This document shows positions 36,794 to 45,471 of a stretch of 64,000 nt of DNA, piece after piece. Made by a program: the position numbers and the translations under genes. Source of the stretch: Cellulophaga sp. BC115SP. GTDB lineage: Bacteria > Bacteroidota > Bacteroidia > Cytophagales > Spirosomataceae. The stretch is from the NCBI RefSeq assembly GCF_009905545.1, contig NZ_JAAALB010000007.1, positions 124,001-188,000 of the forward strand. The letters run 5' to 3'. The notes below the pieces were generated by a model. It made no database searches, was not told the DNA's origin, and saw nothing but the letters and a program-made list of their open reading frames with translations. Each line of letters opens with the position of its first letter. Within the stretch, counting starts at the first letter, position 1.

Positions 36794-37393
36794 TTATAAT
36801 TCTACAATATTAATTTTTCTCCATTTTACCTTGATACCACCGCCAGAGTGGATTTGCAACGCAATAGAGCCTGAGCGAGAGCCGACTTTTTCATCATCAA
36901 GTGTAATCATTTCCACGCCGTTGAGCCATGTAGTTACTTTATTGCCTACTACCTTGATTTTCATGGTATTCCATTCGCCCATCTTCAGCGCTTTGTCTTT
37001 TTCCTCAGCAGGCTTTATCAACCAACCTCTGCCATAAGATTCGTAAATACCACCAGTTGAGTGCCCTGGAGGGGCTACTTCTGCTTGCCAACCGCTAATT
37101 TTGGTTCCTTCGATACTTGAATGAAAAAACACCCCACTATTACCATCTGCTTCTTGCAAAAATTGAAGGGTCAATTCAAAATCCTTGAAGGTTTTATCTG
37201 TTGCCAGATAACCATATTCTTTGTCGGGACCACTTTCACAGATGAGCAGCCCTTTTTCTACGTACCATTTTTCGGTTCCGTAAATTTTCCAACCGCTAAG
37301 GTCTTTTTTGTTGAATAATGATTGTTTTTTTTGTGCAATACCAAAACTGGCGCACGCTACCCACAAGAGTAGGAGGAGAGATACTTTTTTCAT
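36794..37393 (-). CDS. Secreted DUF1080 protein (3-keto-disaccharide hydrolase-like)
   Basis: The start is the ATG at 37393 (MKKVSLLLLLWVACASFGIAQ, a signal peptide), not the longer open frame. The 199-residue protein has one DUF1080 lectin-like jelly roll: FNKKDLSGWKIYG at the start, GNSGVFFHSS in the middle, WNTMKIKVVGNKVTTWLNG, and RSGSIALQIHSGGGIKVKWRKI at the end. Related domains hydrolyse 3-keto glycosides or bind sugar. It may form a unit with the M20 peptidase gene upstream, though a terminator lies between them. Confidence 0.9.
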   Translation of the reverse strand: MKKVSLLLLLWVACASFGIAQKKQSLFNKKDLSGWKIYGTEKWYVEKGLLICESGPDKEYGYLATDKTFKDFELTLQFLQEADGNSGVFFHSSIEGTKISGWQAEVAPPGHSTGGIYESYGRGWLIKPAEEKDKALKMGEWNTMKIKVVGNKVTTWLNGVEMITLDDEKVGSRSGSIALQIHSGGGIKVKWRKINIVEL

Positions 37394-37548
37394 AGTTAAA
37401 ATTGGGTATAAATTGAGTAAAAAAGCTAAGCGACCAAGTAATGAAGCGCTGAAAATGTTCAATGGCTTAAAAGCGAAAGTGTCGCTTACTTGAAAGGAAA
37501 ATTAAAAGATAGAACGTTATAGAATATCCTTTTCTGTGGTAGTAAAAA

Positions 37549-37585
37549 AAAAGGCAAAGAGGAATATATCTCATCTTTGCCTTTT
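37549..37585 (-). terminator. Terminator of the M20 peptidase gene
   Basis: A 12-bp stem (37549-37560, 37574-37585) lies 10 bp after the stop codon and, read on the minus strand, is followed by a long T run. Confidence 0.88.
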
Positions 37586-37594
37586 CTTCAAAAA

Positions 37595-38887
37595 TTATCT
37601 TGTCAATCTGTAAATCAAGATAGCAGTGCGCTTGATTAAGGCAGGAAGCTCTTTGATATTGAGGGTTTCGCCAGGGGCATGTGCGCCTTTTCCCGATGCA
37701 CCTAGTCCATCCAAACAAGCTACATATTCTGCCACATACGAAATATCACCTGCACCTCTCGAACCTGGGTCGCCAGCCTTTACTTCGCCATAGCCCAAAT
37801 CTTTACTTACTTGATTGAGTTGTGCTAAAATTTGCTCGTTGGCTGCGGTTGGTTCCATCGCAGGAATACCATCTGAGAAACTTATCTCGGCTTTTGTTTC
37901 GGTAAGATTTTTGGCTACAATAGCCTTCATAACCTCACGTGCCTTATTTTTTTGAGTTTCAGTCAAAAATCGTAAGTCACCATTTACGACTGTTTCTGGC
38001 GAAATAATATTTGTTTTCCCTACCGCGGAACCATTGGCTTTTCCTTCGTTGTATTTGATTTCGGCACCGCCTAAAATCATGCCTGGGTTAAAAGTGAGAT
38101 ATTTTTCAGAACTTAATTGCTCTCTAAATTCATTTAGGATACGTGCTGCTTCATAAATTGAGCCATACCCCATTTCTGGACTAAATACTCTTGACGAATG
38201 CCCTGTTTTTCCGTAGGTTTTCAATGACCAACCACTCGCGCCACGACGAGCAGTAGCAACGGTATGTAAACCAACAGCCGTTTCGAATGCCAATGCTACA
38301 TCATGTGTTTTGGCTCGGTCAATAAAATCTTTACGACTCACAGAGGTTGGTTTGCCAGCACTTTCCTCATCGCCTGTAAAGTATGCTGTAATGGTGGCAT
38401 TATCGAGTAGCTTTTGAGCTTGTAATGCTTGAAGTGCGGCTATGACTACGACATCGCCTCCTTTCATATCATTGACTCCTTGACCTGTGACAGTTGAGTC
38501 ATTGATATAGGTATAGGGAGAAAAAGTCATTTCTTTTTCAAAAACGGTATCTAAGTGACCAATCAAGAAAAGCTTTTTACCTACTTTTCCTTTTTTCTCA
38601 GCCACCAAATGTCCTGCTCTTTTGAGCGAATCAGGTAGATTGACCCAAGTGGTGGCAAACCCAATTTTTTCAAATTCTTTTTTAAAAAGATCACCAACTT
38701 GTTTTACTCCAGCAGTGTTGAGTGTGCCACTATTGATATTTACAGCATCTTTCAATAATTGCTCGGTTTGAGCAAAATGAGCATCGATATATTGAGCAAT
38801 TTTTTGTTCGGTCGGATTTAGTTTTTGTGCTTGTGTGCCAAAACTCAAGCCTAAAGCAAGGAGTGAGGGAAGTACGATTTTTTTCAT
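37595..38887 (-). CDS. Secreted M20-family metallopeptidase (carboxypeptidase G2-like)
   Basis: The 430-residue protein has a signal peptide (cleavage near GTQAQ) and the M20 di-zinc site: GHLDTVF (His, Asp), NDMKGGD (bridging Asp) and TGDEESAG (catalytic Glu pair). The inserted dimerisation domain contains RRGASGWSLKTYGKTGHSS, and the C-terminus has GASGKGAHAPGE with the last His ligand. The closest group is glutamate carboxypeptidase, which cleaves C-terminal glutamate or acts on small peptides. It acts in the periplasm. Confidence 0.93.
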   Translation of the reverse strand: MKKIVLPSLLALGLSFGTQAQKLNPTEQKIAQYIDAHFAQTEQLLKDAVNINSGTLNTAGVKQVGDLFKKEFEKIGFATTWVNLPDSLKRAGHLVAEKKGKVGKKLFLIGHLDTVFEKEMTFSPYTYINDSTVTGQGVNDMKGGDVVVIAALQALQAQKLLDNATITAYFTGDEESAGKPTSVSRKDFIDRAKTHDVALAFETAVGLHTVATARRGASGWSLKTYGKTGHSSRVFSPEMGYGSIYEAARILNEFREQLSSEKYLTFNPGMILGGAEIKYNEGKANGSAVGKTNIISPETVVNGDLRFLTETQKNKAREVMKAIVAKNLTETKAEISFSDGIPAMEPTAANEQILAQLNQVSKDLGYGEVKAGDPGSRGAGDISYVAEYVACLDGLGASGKGAHAPGETLNIKELPALIKRTAILIYRLTR

Positions 38888-39018
38888 CTAATTTAGAAAA
38901 GCGTTTGTTGGTTAAGAATTCAAATACCTAATATAGCTTATAATGGTATTTTTGACAATAAAATAGGTTTTTTCAACGCTTACTTTACTGTATATTTTAT
39001 TAGAAATTGATTATAAAA

Positions 39019-39050
39019 TGTGTTAAATTAACTCTGAGTAAGTACTTTCG
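39019..39050 (+). promoter_or_regulatory. Possible promoter of the OmpR-type regulator
   Basis: TGTG (39019-39022), 20 nt, then TACTTTCG (39043-39050) match 3 of 4 and 7 of 8 consensus positions. The leader to the ATG at 39144 would be about 87 nt. Confidence 0.35.
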
Positions 39051-39143
39051 TCCTCTTTTTACGTTTTCAAGCTCCAACACGTAACCATTGTTTCGTATCT
39101 GGACTAGAATTTCCTCCCCACTCACTGACTTAACTCAAGGCTT

Positions 39144-39824
39144 ATGAGAATTTTATTAATAGAAGATGAGGTAAAAACGGTTAGAATTATCCAACAGGGT
39201 CTCGAAGAGCAACAATACGAAGTAGATGTTGCCTATGACGGTCCGATGGGTTTTCAGTTAGCCTCACGCCATCCTTACAGTTTGATTATTACTGATATTA
39301 TTTTGCCAGGCTTCAATGGGCTCGAACTATGTAAAAAACTTCGGGAGGCTCAAATCGCCACGCCTGTCCTGATGCTTACGGCATTAGGCACTACCGATGA
39401 CAAAATTGTGGGGCTCGATGCTGGTGCCGACGATTATCTTGCGAAACCCTTTGAATTTCGAGAGTTGGTTGCACGTATTCGAGCACTTACTCGTCGTGGT
39501 AGTGCGCCTTTACAAACCACCAACGTACTCAAAATTGCTGACCTCGAAATGGATTTGGATATGAAGTCTGTAACAAGAGGAGGTAAGACGATTCCGTTGA
39601 CAGCCAAGGAGTTTGGTCTGTTGGAATATTTTATTCGTCACCAAGGTCGAGTGATTTCGAAGGTAGAATTAGCTGAGAAAATTTGGGATGTAACCTTCGA
39701 CACAGGCACTAATGTGATAGAAGTATATGTGAATTTTTTACGTAAAAAAATCGATAAGGATTTCACCGTCAAGCTACTGCATACACACATAGGCATGGGA
39801 TACGTACTAAAGGTGATAAATTAG
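39144..39824 (+). CDS. OmpR/PhoB-family response regulator
   Basis: The 226-residue protein has a receiver domain with Asp51 (LIITDIILPG), acidic residues EDE at 7-9 and Lys in DYLAKPFEFRELVARI, then a winged-helix output domain (about 130-224; LTAKEFGLLEYFIRHQGRVISK, NVIEVYVNFLRKKID, GMGYVLKV). The form is close to CusR/CopR regulators of metal stress. It is paired with the kinase that starts 25 bp downstream. Confidence 0.96.
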   Translation: MRILLIEDEVKTVRIIQQGLEEQQYEVDVAYDGPMGFQLASRHPYSLIITDIILPGFNGLELCKKLREAQIATPVLMLTALGTTDDKIVGLDAGADDYLAKPFEFRELVARIRALTRRGSAPLQTTNVLKIADLEMDLDMKSVTRGGKTIPLTAKEFGLLEYFIRHQGRVISKVELAEKIWDVTFDTGTNVIEVYVNFLRKKIDKDFTVKLLHTHIGMGYVLKVIN

Positions 39825-39848
39825 GTAAATCCTTCAGCAATCCAATAT

Positions 39849-41246
39849 ATGAATATCCGTCTCAGACTCACATTTCAGTTTATAGCCCTGGTGACCGCCA
39901 TTATGATTTTGTTTTCGGTAGGGGTGTATTTTTTTAGTAAACTCTATTTAGAAAAACGTTTTTATAAGCGTCTTCAAAATAGCGCTGTTACGACTGCTAC
40001 TTTACTGTTTGAGATTCAAGCGGCAGATACTACGGTGCTCAAGCTGGTCAATATTTCGGATAAGGAAATTCTGCACGATGAGTCGGTTTCGGTTTATAGT
40101 CAAGCAGATAATAAGTTTATTTTTTCGACTGAAAAAGGTAATGAAAAAATTCATGCGCAAGTGCTTCCTCGCGTAATTAGCACACAGGCGAGTAGTTACC
40201 TGATGGTAGATGATTATCAGGTTTTTGGAATGTCTATCCAATATAAAGGGAATAATCATTGGATTATAGTAAGTGCTGTTGATGAAGCTGGAAAAGAAGC
40301 CTTGTCTGATTTACGGAAAATATTGATGATAATGACCCTTGTGGCTATTCTATTGGTGGGCTTGAGTGGGTGGATTTTTGCTGATAAAGCGCTAGCGCCT
40401 ATGTCGGCAATTACGCGACAGGTAAACTCTATTTTTCCTAAAAATATTGGAAAAAGAGTTGAGCACCCAGACCGAGAGGATGAAATCGGTTTGTTGGTAG
40501 ATACCTTCAATCGGTTACTTGATAGGGTAGAACAAACCCTTTTGACGCAAAAAATATTCATTGCGAATGTTTCGCATGAACTCAAAAACCCATTAACCAA
40601 AATCTTTTCGCAGCTTGAAATAACTCTGCTACAGCCACGTTCGGTGGAGGTATATCAAAAACTTTTATCGTCTTTGAAAGATGATACGCGTACTCTTACA
40701 CAGCTGACCAATACCTTATTAGATTTGGCAAATACTGTGGTAGATTCTAAAGCTATTGCAAAGGCATCTGTACGCATGGATGAGTTGCTTTGGGATGCTA
40801 AAAGTCAAGTCCAAAAATGGCATGAAGACTATCAAATTAACATTTCTTTCAATGATTTCCCTGAAGAAGCGGACGCTTTGGTCATTAATGGCAATGAAGC
40901 AGCACTGAAAGTAGTATTGATGAATTTGATGGATAATGCTTGTAAGTTTTCGGAAAATAAGACCGTCAAAGTCGATTTTTCAACTAATGATTATTGGATA
41001 AAACTATCATTTTTTAACGACGGCCCGGCAATTCCTGCCAAAGACCTTCCTAATATTTTTGAACCGTTTTACAGAAGCAACGCTACCGCACAATCGGTAA
41101 AAGGTCATGGAGTAGGGTTAACAATAGTACATCGAATTACCCAACTGCATAACGGACACATAGACGTAGAATCGTCTTCAGAGGGCACCACTTTCCGTGT
41201 AAGTTTCCCAAGTATTTTAATGCCTGGCCCATTGAGTGATTTGTGA
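39849..41246 (+). CDS. Sensor histidine kinase, HAMP type
   Basis: The 465-residue protein has two membrane segments (about 9-28 and 155-178) around a periplasmic sensor domain, then HAMP (about 180-232; PMSAITRQVNSI), HisKA with His243 in ANVSHELKNPLTKI, and HATPase_c (MNLMDNACKFSE, then FNDGPAIPAKDLPNIFEPFYRS, GHGVGLTIVHRI). It is the partner of the OmpR-type regulator and would be read from the same transcript. The ligand is unknown; similarity to CusS-type kinases suggests metal, as an inference only. Confidence 0.95.
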   Translation: MNIRLRLTFQFIALVTAIMILFSVGVYFFSKLYLEKRFYKRLQNSAVTTATLLFEIQAADTTVLKLVNISDKEILHDESVSVYSQADNKFIFSTEKGNEKIHAQVLPRVISTQASSYLMVDDYQVFGMSIQYKGNNHWIIVSAVDEAGKEALSDLRKILMIMTLVAILLVGLSGWIFADKALAPMSAITRQVNSIFPKNIGKRVEHPDREDEIGLLVDTFNRLLDRVEQTLLTQKIFIANVSHELKNPLTKIFSQLEITLLQPRSVEVYQKLLSSLKDDTRTLTQLTNTLLDLANTVVDSKAIAKASVRMDELLWDAKSQVQKWHEDYQINISFNDFPEEADALVINGNEAALKVVLMNLMDNACKFSENKTVKVDFSTNDYWIKLSFFNDGPAIPAKDLPNIFEPFYRSNATAQSVKGHGVGLTIVHRITQLHNGHIDVESSSEGTTFRVSFPSILMPGPLSDL

Positions 41247-41304
41247 TTGAGTGTTTGAGTGATTGTTTTAAAAATGGTAAAGACATTATACTTTCGGTCT
41301 AAAC

Positions 41305-41369
41305 AACCTATTAAAATCAAAAAGTGGTTAGGAAATCAATTTCTGACCACTTTTTGATTTTAATAGGTT
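41305..41369 (+). terminator. Very long perfect hairpin downstream of the kinase
   Basis: Two 24-nt arms (41305-41328 and 41346-41369) are perfectly complementary across a 17-nt loop, with further pairs possible at the base of the loop. It is AT-rich apart from gtggt. It may end the two-component transcript, but the arms are longer than usual and no T run follows directly. Confidence 0.75.
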
Positions 41370-41689
41370 AAATGACACATTTTGGTAAAATTTTGAAAGG
41401 TATTTTGGAATAATATCGTCAACTGTAGGAAAGCTGAAATAGATACTATGTTATAGACAGTGAAGATGTTTTTTATGAATTCCGAAATCAAAAATCTCTA
41501 GTCCACAATTTTTAAGGTCGATTTAAGGTTGATTTAACTCCTCTTTAAAAGCGTTACAGTTATTTTGCTCATGTAAAACGAACGAAAACAGGAACTTATA
41601 AATGATTGTGGTAACTAATTTTTTCCTTACTTTTTAAAATTGATTCTTAAAACAATCCCAACCATTCATTTTAAAGCAAATTAATAACT
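41370..41689. other. Spacer upstream of the coiled-coil gene
   Basis: No gene or repeat was recognised. A box close to the -7 consensus (TTATTTTG, near 41560) lacks a spaced TTTG partner. Confidence 0.35.
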
Positions 41690-42631
41690 ATGGAGAATAA
41701 TAATAATCAGACCTTCTTTAAGGTAGCATTAGGAGTTACAGTAGGTGTTATCGCTTTGTTGAGTTATTTGTTCATTGGTGCTCGTAACGAAACATTCGAA
41801 TTACAAAAAGCACTTACGACAAAAGTAGAACAGTTGTCGAGTACACAAATCAAATTAGATTCTATCTCAAAATCATTAGATGAAAAAATCAAGGAAGTTG
41901 AGATGTTGGGCGGTAATGTTGCCGAATTAGAAAAAGTAAAAGCTCAATTAGAATCGGATAAGAAGAAATTGAAATCAGATTTGAGTTTTTCTATCCAAAA
42001 ATACGAAGCTAAAATCAAAGAATACGAAACATTTTTGGCTACCAAAGATGAAGAGTTGACCAAGCTAAGAGAAGAAAACGGCGACTTGATGGCTCGTAAC
42101 AAAAACTTAGAGTCAGAAAAGCAAGCTGCATTGAGCGAAAACGCTGGTTTGAAATCAGATAAAGATAATTTGAGCAAAACGGTAGCTGATTATACTTCTC
42201 AAAATGAAGAATTGAAGCGTAAAGTAACCATTGCTTCGGCCATGAAAGCAACCAATGTTGAGGTATATGCCTTGGCGTCTAATGGTAAAGTGCGTGATGG
42301 TGGTCGTTACAAAGCTTCTAAAATTGACCGTTTGAAAATCTCTTTTGGCTTAGCTAGCAATCCTGTTGCTGAAAGAAACAACAAAGACATCTATATCCGT
42401 ATTATGGACGCTACTGGTGCAGTTGTAAGCGCAGATGGTTCGTCAGGAACGATGCAATACGATGGAAAAGAATTAGGATTCACGGTGAAACAAAACGTGT
42501 TGTTTGAAAACAACGACCAAAAAGTAGATGTCGTTTACGCCAAAGGATCTGCTTACAAATCAGGAAAGTATTCAATCGAGTTATATTCGGAAGGATTCAA
42601 AATCGGTACAGGTACTTTTGAAGTAAAATAG
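41690..42631 (+). CDS. Membrane-anchored coiled-coil protein, hypothetical
   Basis: The 313-residue protein has one membrane segment near the N-terminus (FFKVALGVTVGVIALLSYLF, residues 9-28), then a continuous heptad-rich coiled coil (about 35-180: TKVEQLSSTQIKLDSISKSL, ELEKVKAQLESDKKKLKSDL). A compact beta-rich C-terminal domain (about 185-313) ends in YKSGKYSIELYSEGFKIGTGTFEVK. The form fits an inner-membrane protein reaching across the periplasm. I do not recognise a characterised relative. A hairpin terminator follows. Confidence 0.75.
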   Translation: MENNNNQTFFKVALGVTVGVIALLSYLFIGARNETFELQKALTTKVEQLSSTQIKLDSISKSLDEKIKEVEMLGGNVAELEKVKAQLESDKKKLKSDLSFSIQKYEAKIKEYETFLATKDEELTKLREENGDLMARNKNLESEKQAALSENAGLKSDKDNLSKTVADYTSQNEELKRKVTIASAMKATNVEVYALASNGKVRDGGRYKASKIDRLKISFGLASNPVAERNNKDIYIRIMDATGAVVSADGSSGTMQYDGKELGFTVKQNVLFENNDQKVDVVYAKGSAYKSGKYSIELYSEGFKIGTGTFEVK

Positions 42632-42660
42632 TTTTTTGCCCTTTATTTACTGAGTATATC

Positions 42661-42695
42661 TAGAACGGTGTAGGCATGCTTACATCGTTCTTTTA
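42661..42695 (+). terminator. Terminator after the coiled-coil gene
   Basis: The imperfect stem gaacggtgtag/cttacatcgttc (42662-42689) is followed by TTTTATT. Confidence 0.75.
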
Positions 42696-42744
42696 TTAAA
42701 CCACTAATTGATCTCTTGAGGTCAATTTCTTAAACACAACACAC

Positions 42745-43929
42745 ATGAAGACGCTACACATCACATTTCCCAGACATATATCTATTCTTTACTGGATGAT
42801 TCGTACTAGCGAAGCATTCGAGACGATGCAAGAATTCGTTAGCTTGTTGTGGACAGCCCTTCGTCGTTATCCTTTCTCGTTTGTGGGCTTGAGTTATATG
42901 TTTTTGAGTATGGCATTTTGTTATTGGCCAATTTCAGGACATTGGTTTGCTGGATTTATGATGATGTCTTTGCCCGTAGCGTTGATTTGGGGTGGTTTAG
43001 CATCTATTTTTTTATTGGTTAAAAAACAAAGAGTTGTTGCAACGGTAGGTTTAGTGTGGTGTTTGTTGGCGACGCCTTTAGCTCGTAGATTTATGGGTAT
43101 TGGAAGCGAAAAACCAATGACCGCTTTGCAAGATGCGAATTCGCTCAAAGTGTTGAGTTTTAACAGTGCTAAGTTTGCGGATTTTCCAAGTGATTTTGCA
43201 CAATGGAATGAGCTAGATGCCGATATTGCGTGTTTTCAGGAATATTCGCCTAACGCAACCATTGAGAAAAATTATGCCGAAAAAGCAGTACTATTAGCAG
43301 ACGATTTGAATGAGGAGGTTGGCTTGGGACTTTTGTCTAAGTACCCGATTGTGAAGAAATACGGACGTATCTGGAATCGTGAAGGACAACCAAATATTAA
43401 TGGTTATATTGTTGCGGATATTGCTTACAAAGGAGATACCGTACGTGTAGTAAATGTACATTTTTGGTCGATGGGAATTCGTATCAACCAAGCGTTTGAT
43501 GCACTGAAAGAAGGTAAAATTGCAAGCTTTTTCAACGAACTAGGCGATAGTTTTGGAAGATTGAAATTTGGATTTGATTCCCGTTATCAACAAATCGACG
43601 AGGTGCAAGAATATGTGGCAGGGAGTCGTTACCCTGTGATTCTTTGTGGTGATTTTAATGAAACACCATTCGGTTACGCTTACGGAAAAATGAGTTTATT
43701 ATACAAAAATGCCTTCGAAGAAGTAGGCAAAGGAATGGGTTTTACCCTCAATCGCCAACCGTATTTTGTAAGAATTGACCAACAATTTTATAGCCATCAA
43801 TGGGAAATACAAAGCTGTAAAACTGTTCCATCGGTAGGTTTTTCGGACCATTTTCCATTAATGGCACACTACAAACTCAATAAGCCTGTGGAGTTGAATT
43901 CACAAGTACTTGTTGCCAAAGTTGACTAA
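42745..43929 (+). CDS. Membrane endonuclease/exonuclease/phosphatase (EEP) family protein
   Basis: The 394-residue protein has three N-terminal membrane segments (about 48-65, 68-93, 97-115) and an EEP hydrolase domain (about 130-380). Motifs are LKVLSFNSAKF, CFQEYS (metal-binding Glu), VVNVHFWS, ILCGDFNETPFGYAY (Asp, Asn) and GFSDHFPLMAHY (Asp-His pair), all needed for Mg-dependent phosphodiester cleavage. The closest forms are bacterial membrane EEP proteins of unknown substrate (nucleic acid, lipid or inositol phosphate). The first repeat of the dispersed palindromic family follows its stop codon. Confidence 0.92.
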   Translation: MKTLHITFPRHISILYWMIRTSEAFETMQEFVSLLWTALRRYPFSFVGLSYMFLSMAFCYWPISGHWFAGFMMMSLPVALIWGGLASIFLLVKKQRVVATVGLVWCLLATPLARRFMGIGSEKPMTALQDANSLKVLSFNSAKFADFPSDFAQWNELDADIACFQEYSPNATIEKNYAEKAVLLADDLNEEVGLGLLSKYPIVKKYGRIWNREGQPNINGYIVADIAYKGDTVRVVNVHFWSMGIRINQAFDALKEGKIASFFNELGDSFGRLKFGFDSRYQQIDEVQEYVAGSRYPVILCGDFNETPFGYAYGKMSLLYKNAFEEVGKGMGFTLNRQPYFVRIDQQFYSHQWEIQSCKTVPSVGFSDHFPLMAHYKLNKPVELNSQVLVAKVD

Positions 43930-43953
43930 ACAGACAAACTCTATATTAATAGG

Positions 43954-44079
43954 CTCTAGGCTACAAGCCATAGGCGTTAGGCAAAAAAGTTTCTATTATT
44001 TCATGAGAAACATTTTTAACTCTTAGCCTATGGCATAAAGCCTAGAGCTTAAAGCTGGCAAAATTAATTTTGCCAGCTT
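43954..44079 (+). repeat. Dispersed palindromic repeat, copy A
   Basis: Two 22-nt arms (43954-43975 and 44026-44047) pair at 19 of 22 positions around a loop containing attatttcatgagaaa. A second, perfect 28-nt palindrome (aagctggcaaaatt and its complement) occupies 44052-44079. The same arrangement occurs at copies B and C and, decayed, at D. Confidence 0.85.
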
Positions 44080-44089
44080 ACTTACATAA

Positions 44090-44123
44090 AAAAGGGATTA
44101 GGCAATTATGCCTAATCCCTTTT
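44090..44123. terminator. Bidirectional terminator
   Basis: A 15-bp perfect stem with a 4-nt loop (44090-44104, 44109-44123) overlaps the stop codon of the LytTR gene and has T runs on both sides. Confidence 0.9.
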
Positions 44124-44472
44124 AATTTAATACTGATAGTTGTCTTTTTAATTGGCATTTGCGACGTCTGGATAAATTGGCTTTTAGGTTATTACTTAAA
44201 ACCAAGGATTCTGTTTTTGAATCATATCCAAGTAAATGGTCGCAATTGATAATAAAAGTTTTATGAATACGCTCAAAACTATAATCTTTGAGCATATCTT
44301 CAAATAGTTTGATTGTACGAGCGAATATAAATCGTTTTCCATCACTCAAATATACATGAGTGTAATTGCTATCTGCTTGCAGCATGACTATGTCTTCGAT
44401 AGCGATTTTAATTTTTTGGAATTTAAAGTCAAGGTTGCCTTGAGAGACGATACAAAAATTTTCAAAACTCAT
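44122..44472 (-). CDS. Stand-alone LytTR DNA-binding protein
   Basis: The 116-residue protein is a single LytTR domain: KIAIEDIVMLQADSNYTHVYL, RFIFARTIKLFEDML and FERIHKTFIINCDHLLGYD. It has no receiver or membrane segment. Such single-domain regulators bind direct repeats near promoters; their control input is unknown. It is transcribed alone beside a 1-kb non-coding region, which could contain its target, although no repeated LytTR-type site was recognised. Confidence 0.9.
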   Translation of the reverse strand: MSFENFCIVSQGNLDFKFQKIKIAIEDIVMLQADSNYTHVYLSDGKRFIFARTIKLFEDMLKDYSFERIHKTFIINCDHLLGYDSKTESLVLSNNLKANLSRRRKCQLKRQLSVLN

Positions 44473-45140
44473 AGCGAAATAATTTTAAGTGTGTTACAAT
44501 AAGGACAGACGGTAGATAATTTGAGGTTTTTCTTACTAAAGTTCAATTCTTGTTTTGGGTTATTTGGTTAAAAATCACAGAGTTATATATGTGTTGTGCT
44601 GAGGAAATAAGAGAAAAGTACAGTAACAAAGATATAAGACTGTAGATTAATAAAATGTAAAATTGTGTGAATGTCGGTTTTTAGTATGTGAAAACCGCTT
44701 TAAAGTATGTCAAACGGCTTAATTGAGAGATTCGAAAATATGGTGCGTAATATTATATATGATACTTCCTTTTCCAAGCTTACGAAGACATTGATATGCT
44801 TCGAAATACCTATATTGAGATATGAACTACCTCATTGATTAGCAAAAATGTAGCGCTAGATGCGGTTATATAAAGTCTTTGTTGCAGAGATTAACTAGAC
44901 TATCAAATCTTATTGTTTGTGAATAAAACAGACAAAAACCATATAATTCTATGGACGGCGGTGGGTTTTGTTAGAAAAAGGTAAGTATTTAATTTTAAAA
45001 AAGCAAGCTTTTTGTTGCTTAATAAATTGAAGGTAAGATAATTAAGTGTGAGTGCTTAATTGTGAATGATGAGCTTTGAGTGCAATTTTATGATTACTAA
45101 TATTTTATCTCACTAACTTAAGTATTAATGCAAAATAAAA
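44473..45140. other. Long non-coding region upstream of the LytTR gene
   Basis: Together with repeat copy B this makes a 999-bp gap. No protein-like frame was found on either strand. It holds short AT-rich words (gtgtgagtgcttaattgtgaatgatgagc near 45047) of the gagtgatgag type. No complete promoter for the minus-strand LytTR gene could be identified. Confidence 0.5.
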
Positions 45141-45464
45141 TTGCATTGATACGCTTTAAGCCATAGGCATTAGGCAAAAGAGCTTAAATTATTTCATGAG
45201 AAATACTAGACTTTATCACGGTTTATTTATTATAAGATAAGAGCGTAATCTGCATTGATTTTCTAAGGATATATAAAAGCCTTAAATTTCACTAATTAAC
45301 GGTTTTTACTTATCAAAATAGATTAAGTTGCCTGTAAGCATTATCATTAGTTAAACCTACTTGTTACAAACCGTGATAAAGTCTACTATTTAACTTTTAG
45401 CTTACAGCATAAAGCCTAGCGCTTAATGCGGGTAAAATTATTTTAATTTTGCCCACTAACTTAG
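45141..45464 (+). repeat. Dispersed palindromic repeat, copy B, split by a MITE
   Basis: The left half (ttgcattgatacgctttaagccataggcattaggc ... attatttcatgagaaat, 45141-45207) and the right half (atttaacttttagc ... gggtaaaattattttaattttgccc, 45388-45464) are continuous with copy C when 45208-45387 is removed. The left arm lacks about 7 nt present in copies A and C. Confidence 0.85.
45208..45384. mobile_element. MITE-like element with 17-bp terminal inverted repeats
   Basis: The 177-bp element has perfect terminal inverted repeats (agactttatcacggttt at 45208-45224 and its complement at 45368-45384). ACT flanks it on both sides (45205-45207, 45385-45387) as a likely 3-bp target duplication; a TA duplication with 16-bp ends is also possible. 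There is no coding capacity. The uninterrupted target is visible in repeat copies A and C. The parent transposase is not in the window. Confidence 0.85.
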
Positions 45465-45471
45465 TTCTCTT

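Noticed and set aside
44473-45140. A hidden small RNA or small protein in the 1-kb gap
   Set aside because: I could find no promoter plus terminator pair or protein-like frame; only weak AT words are present.
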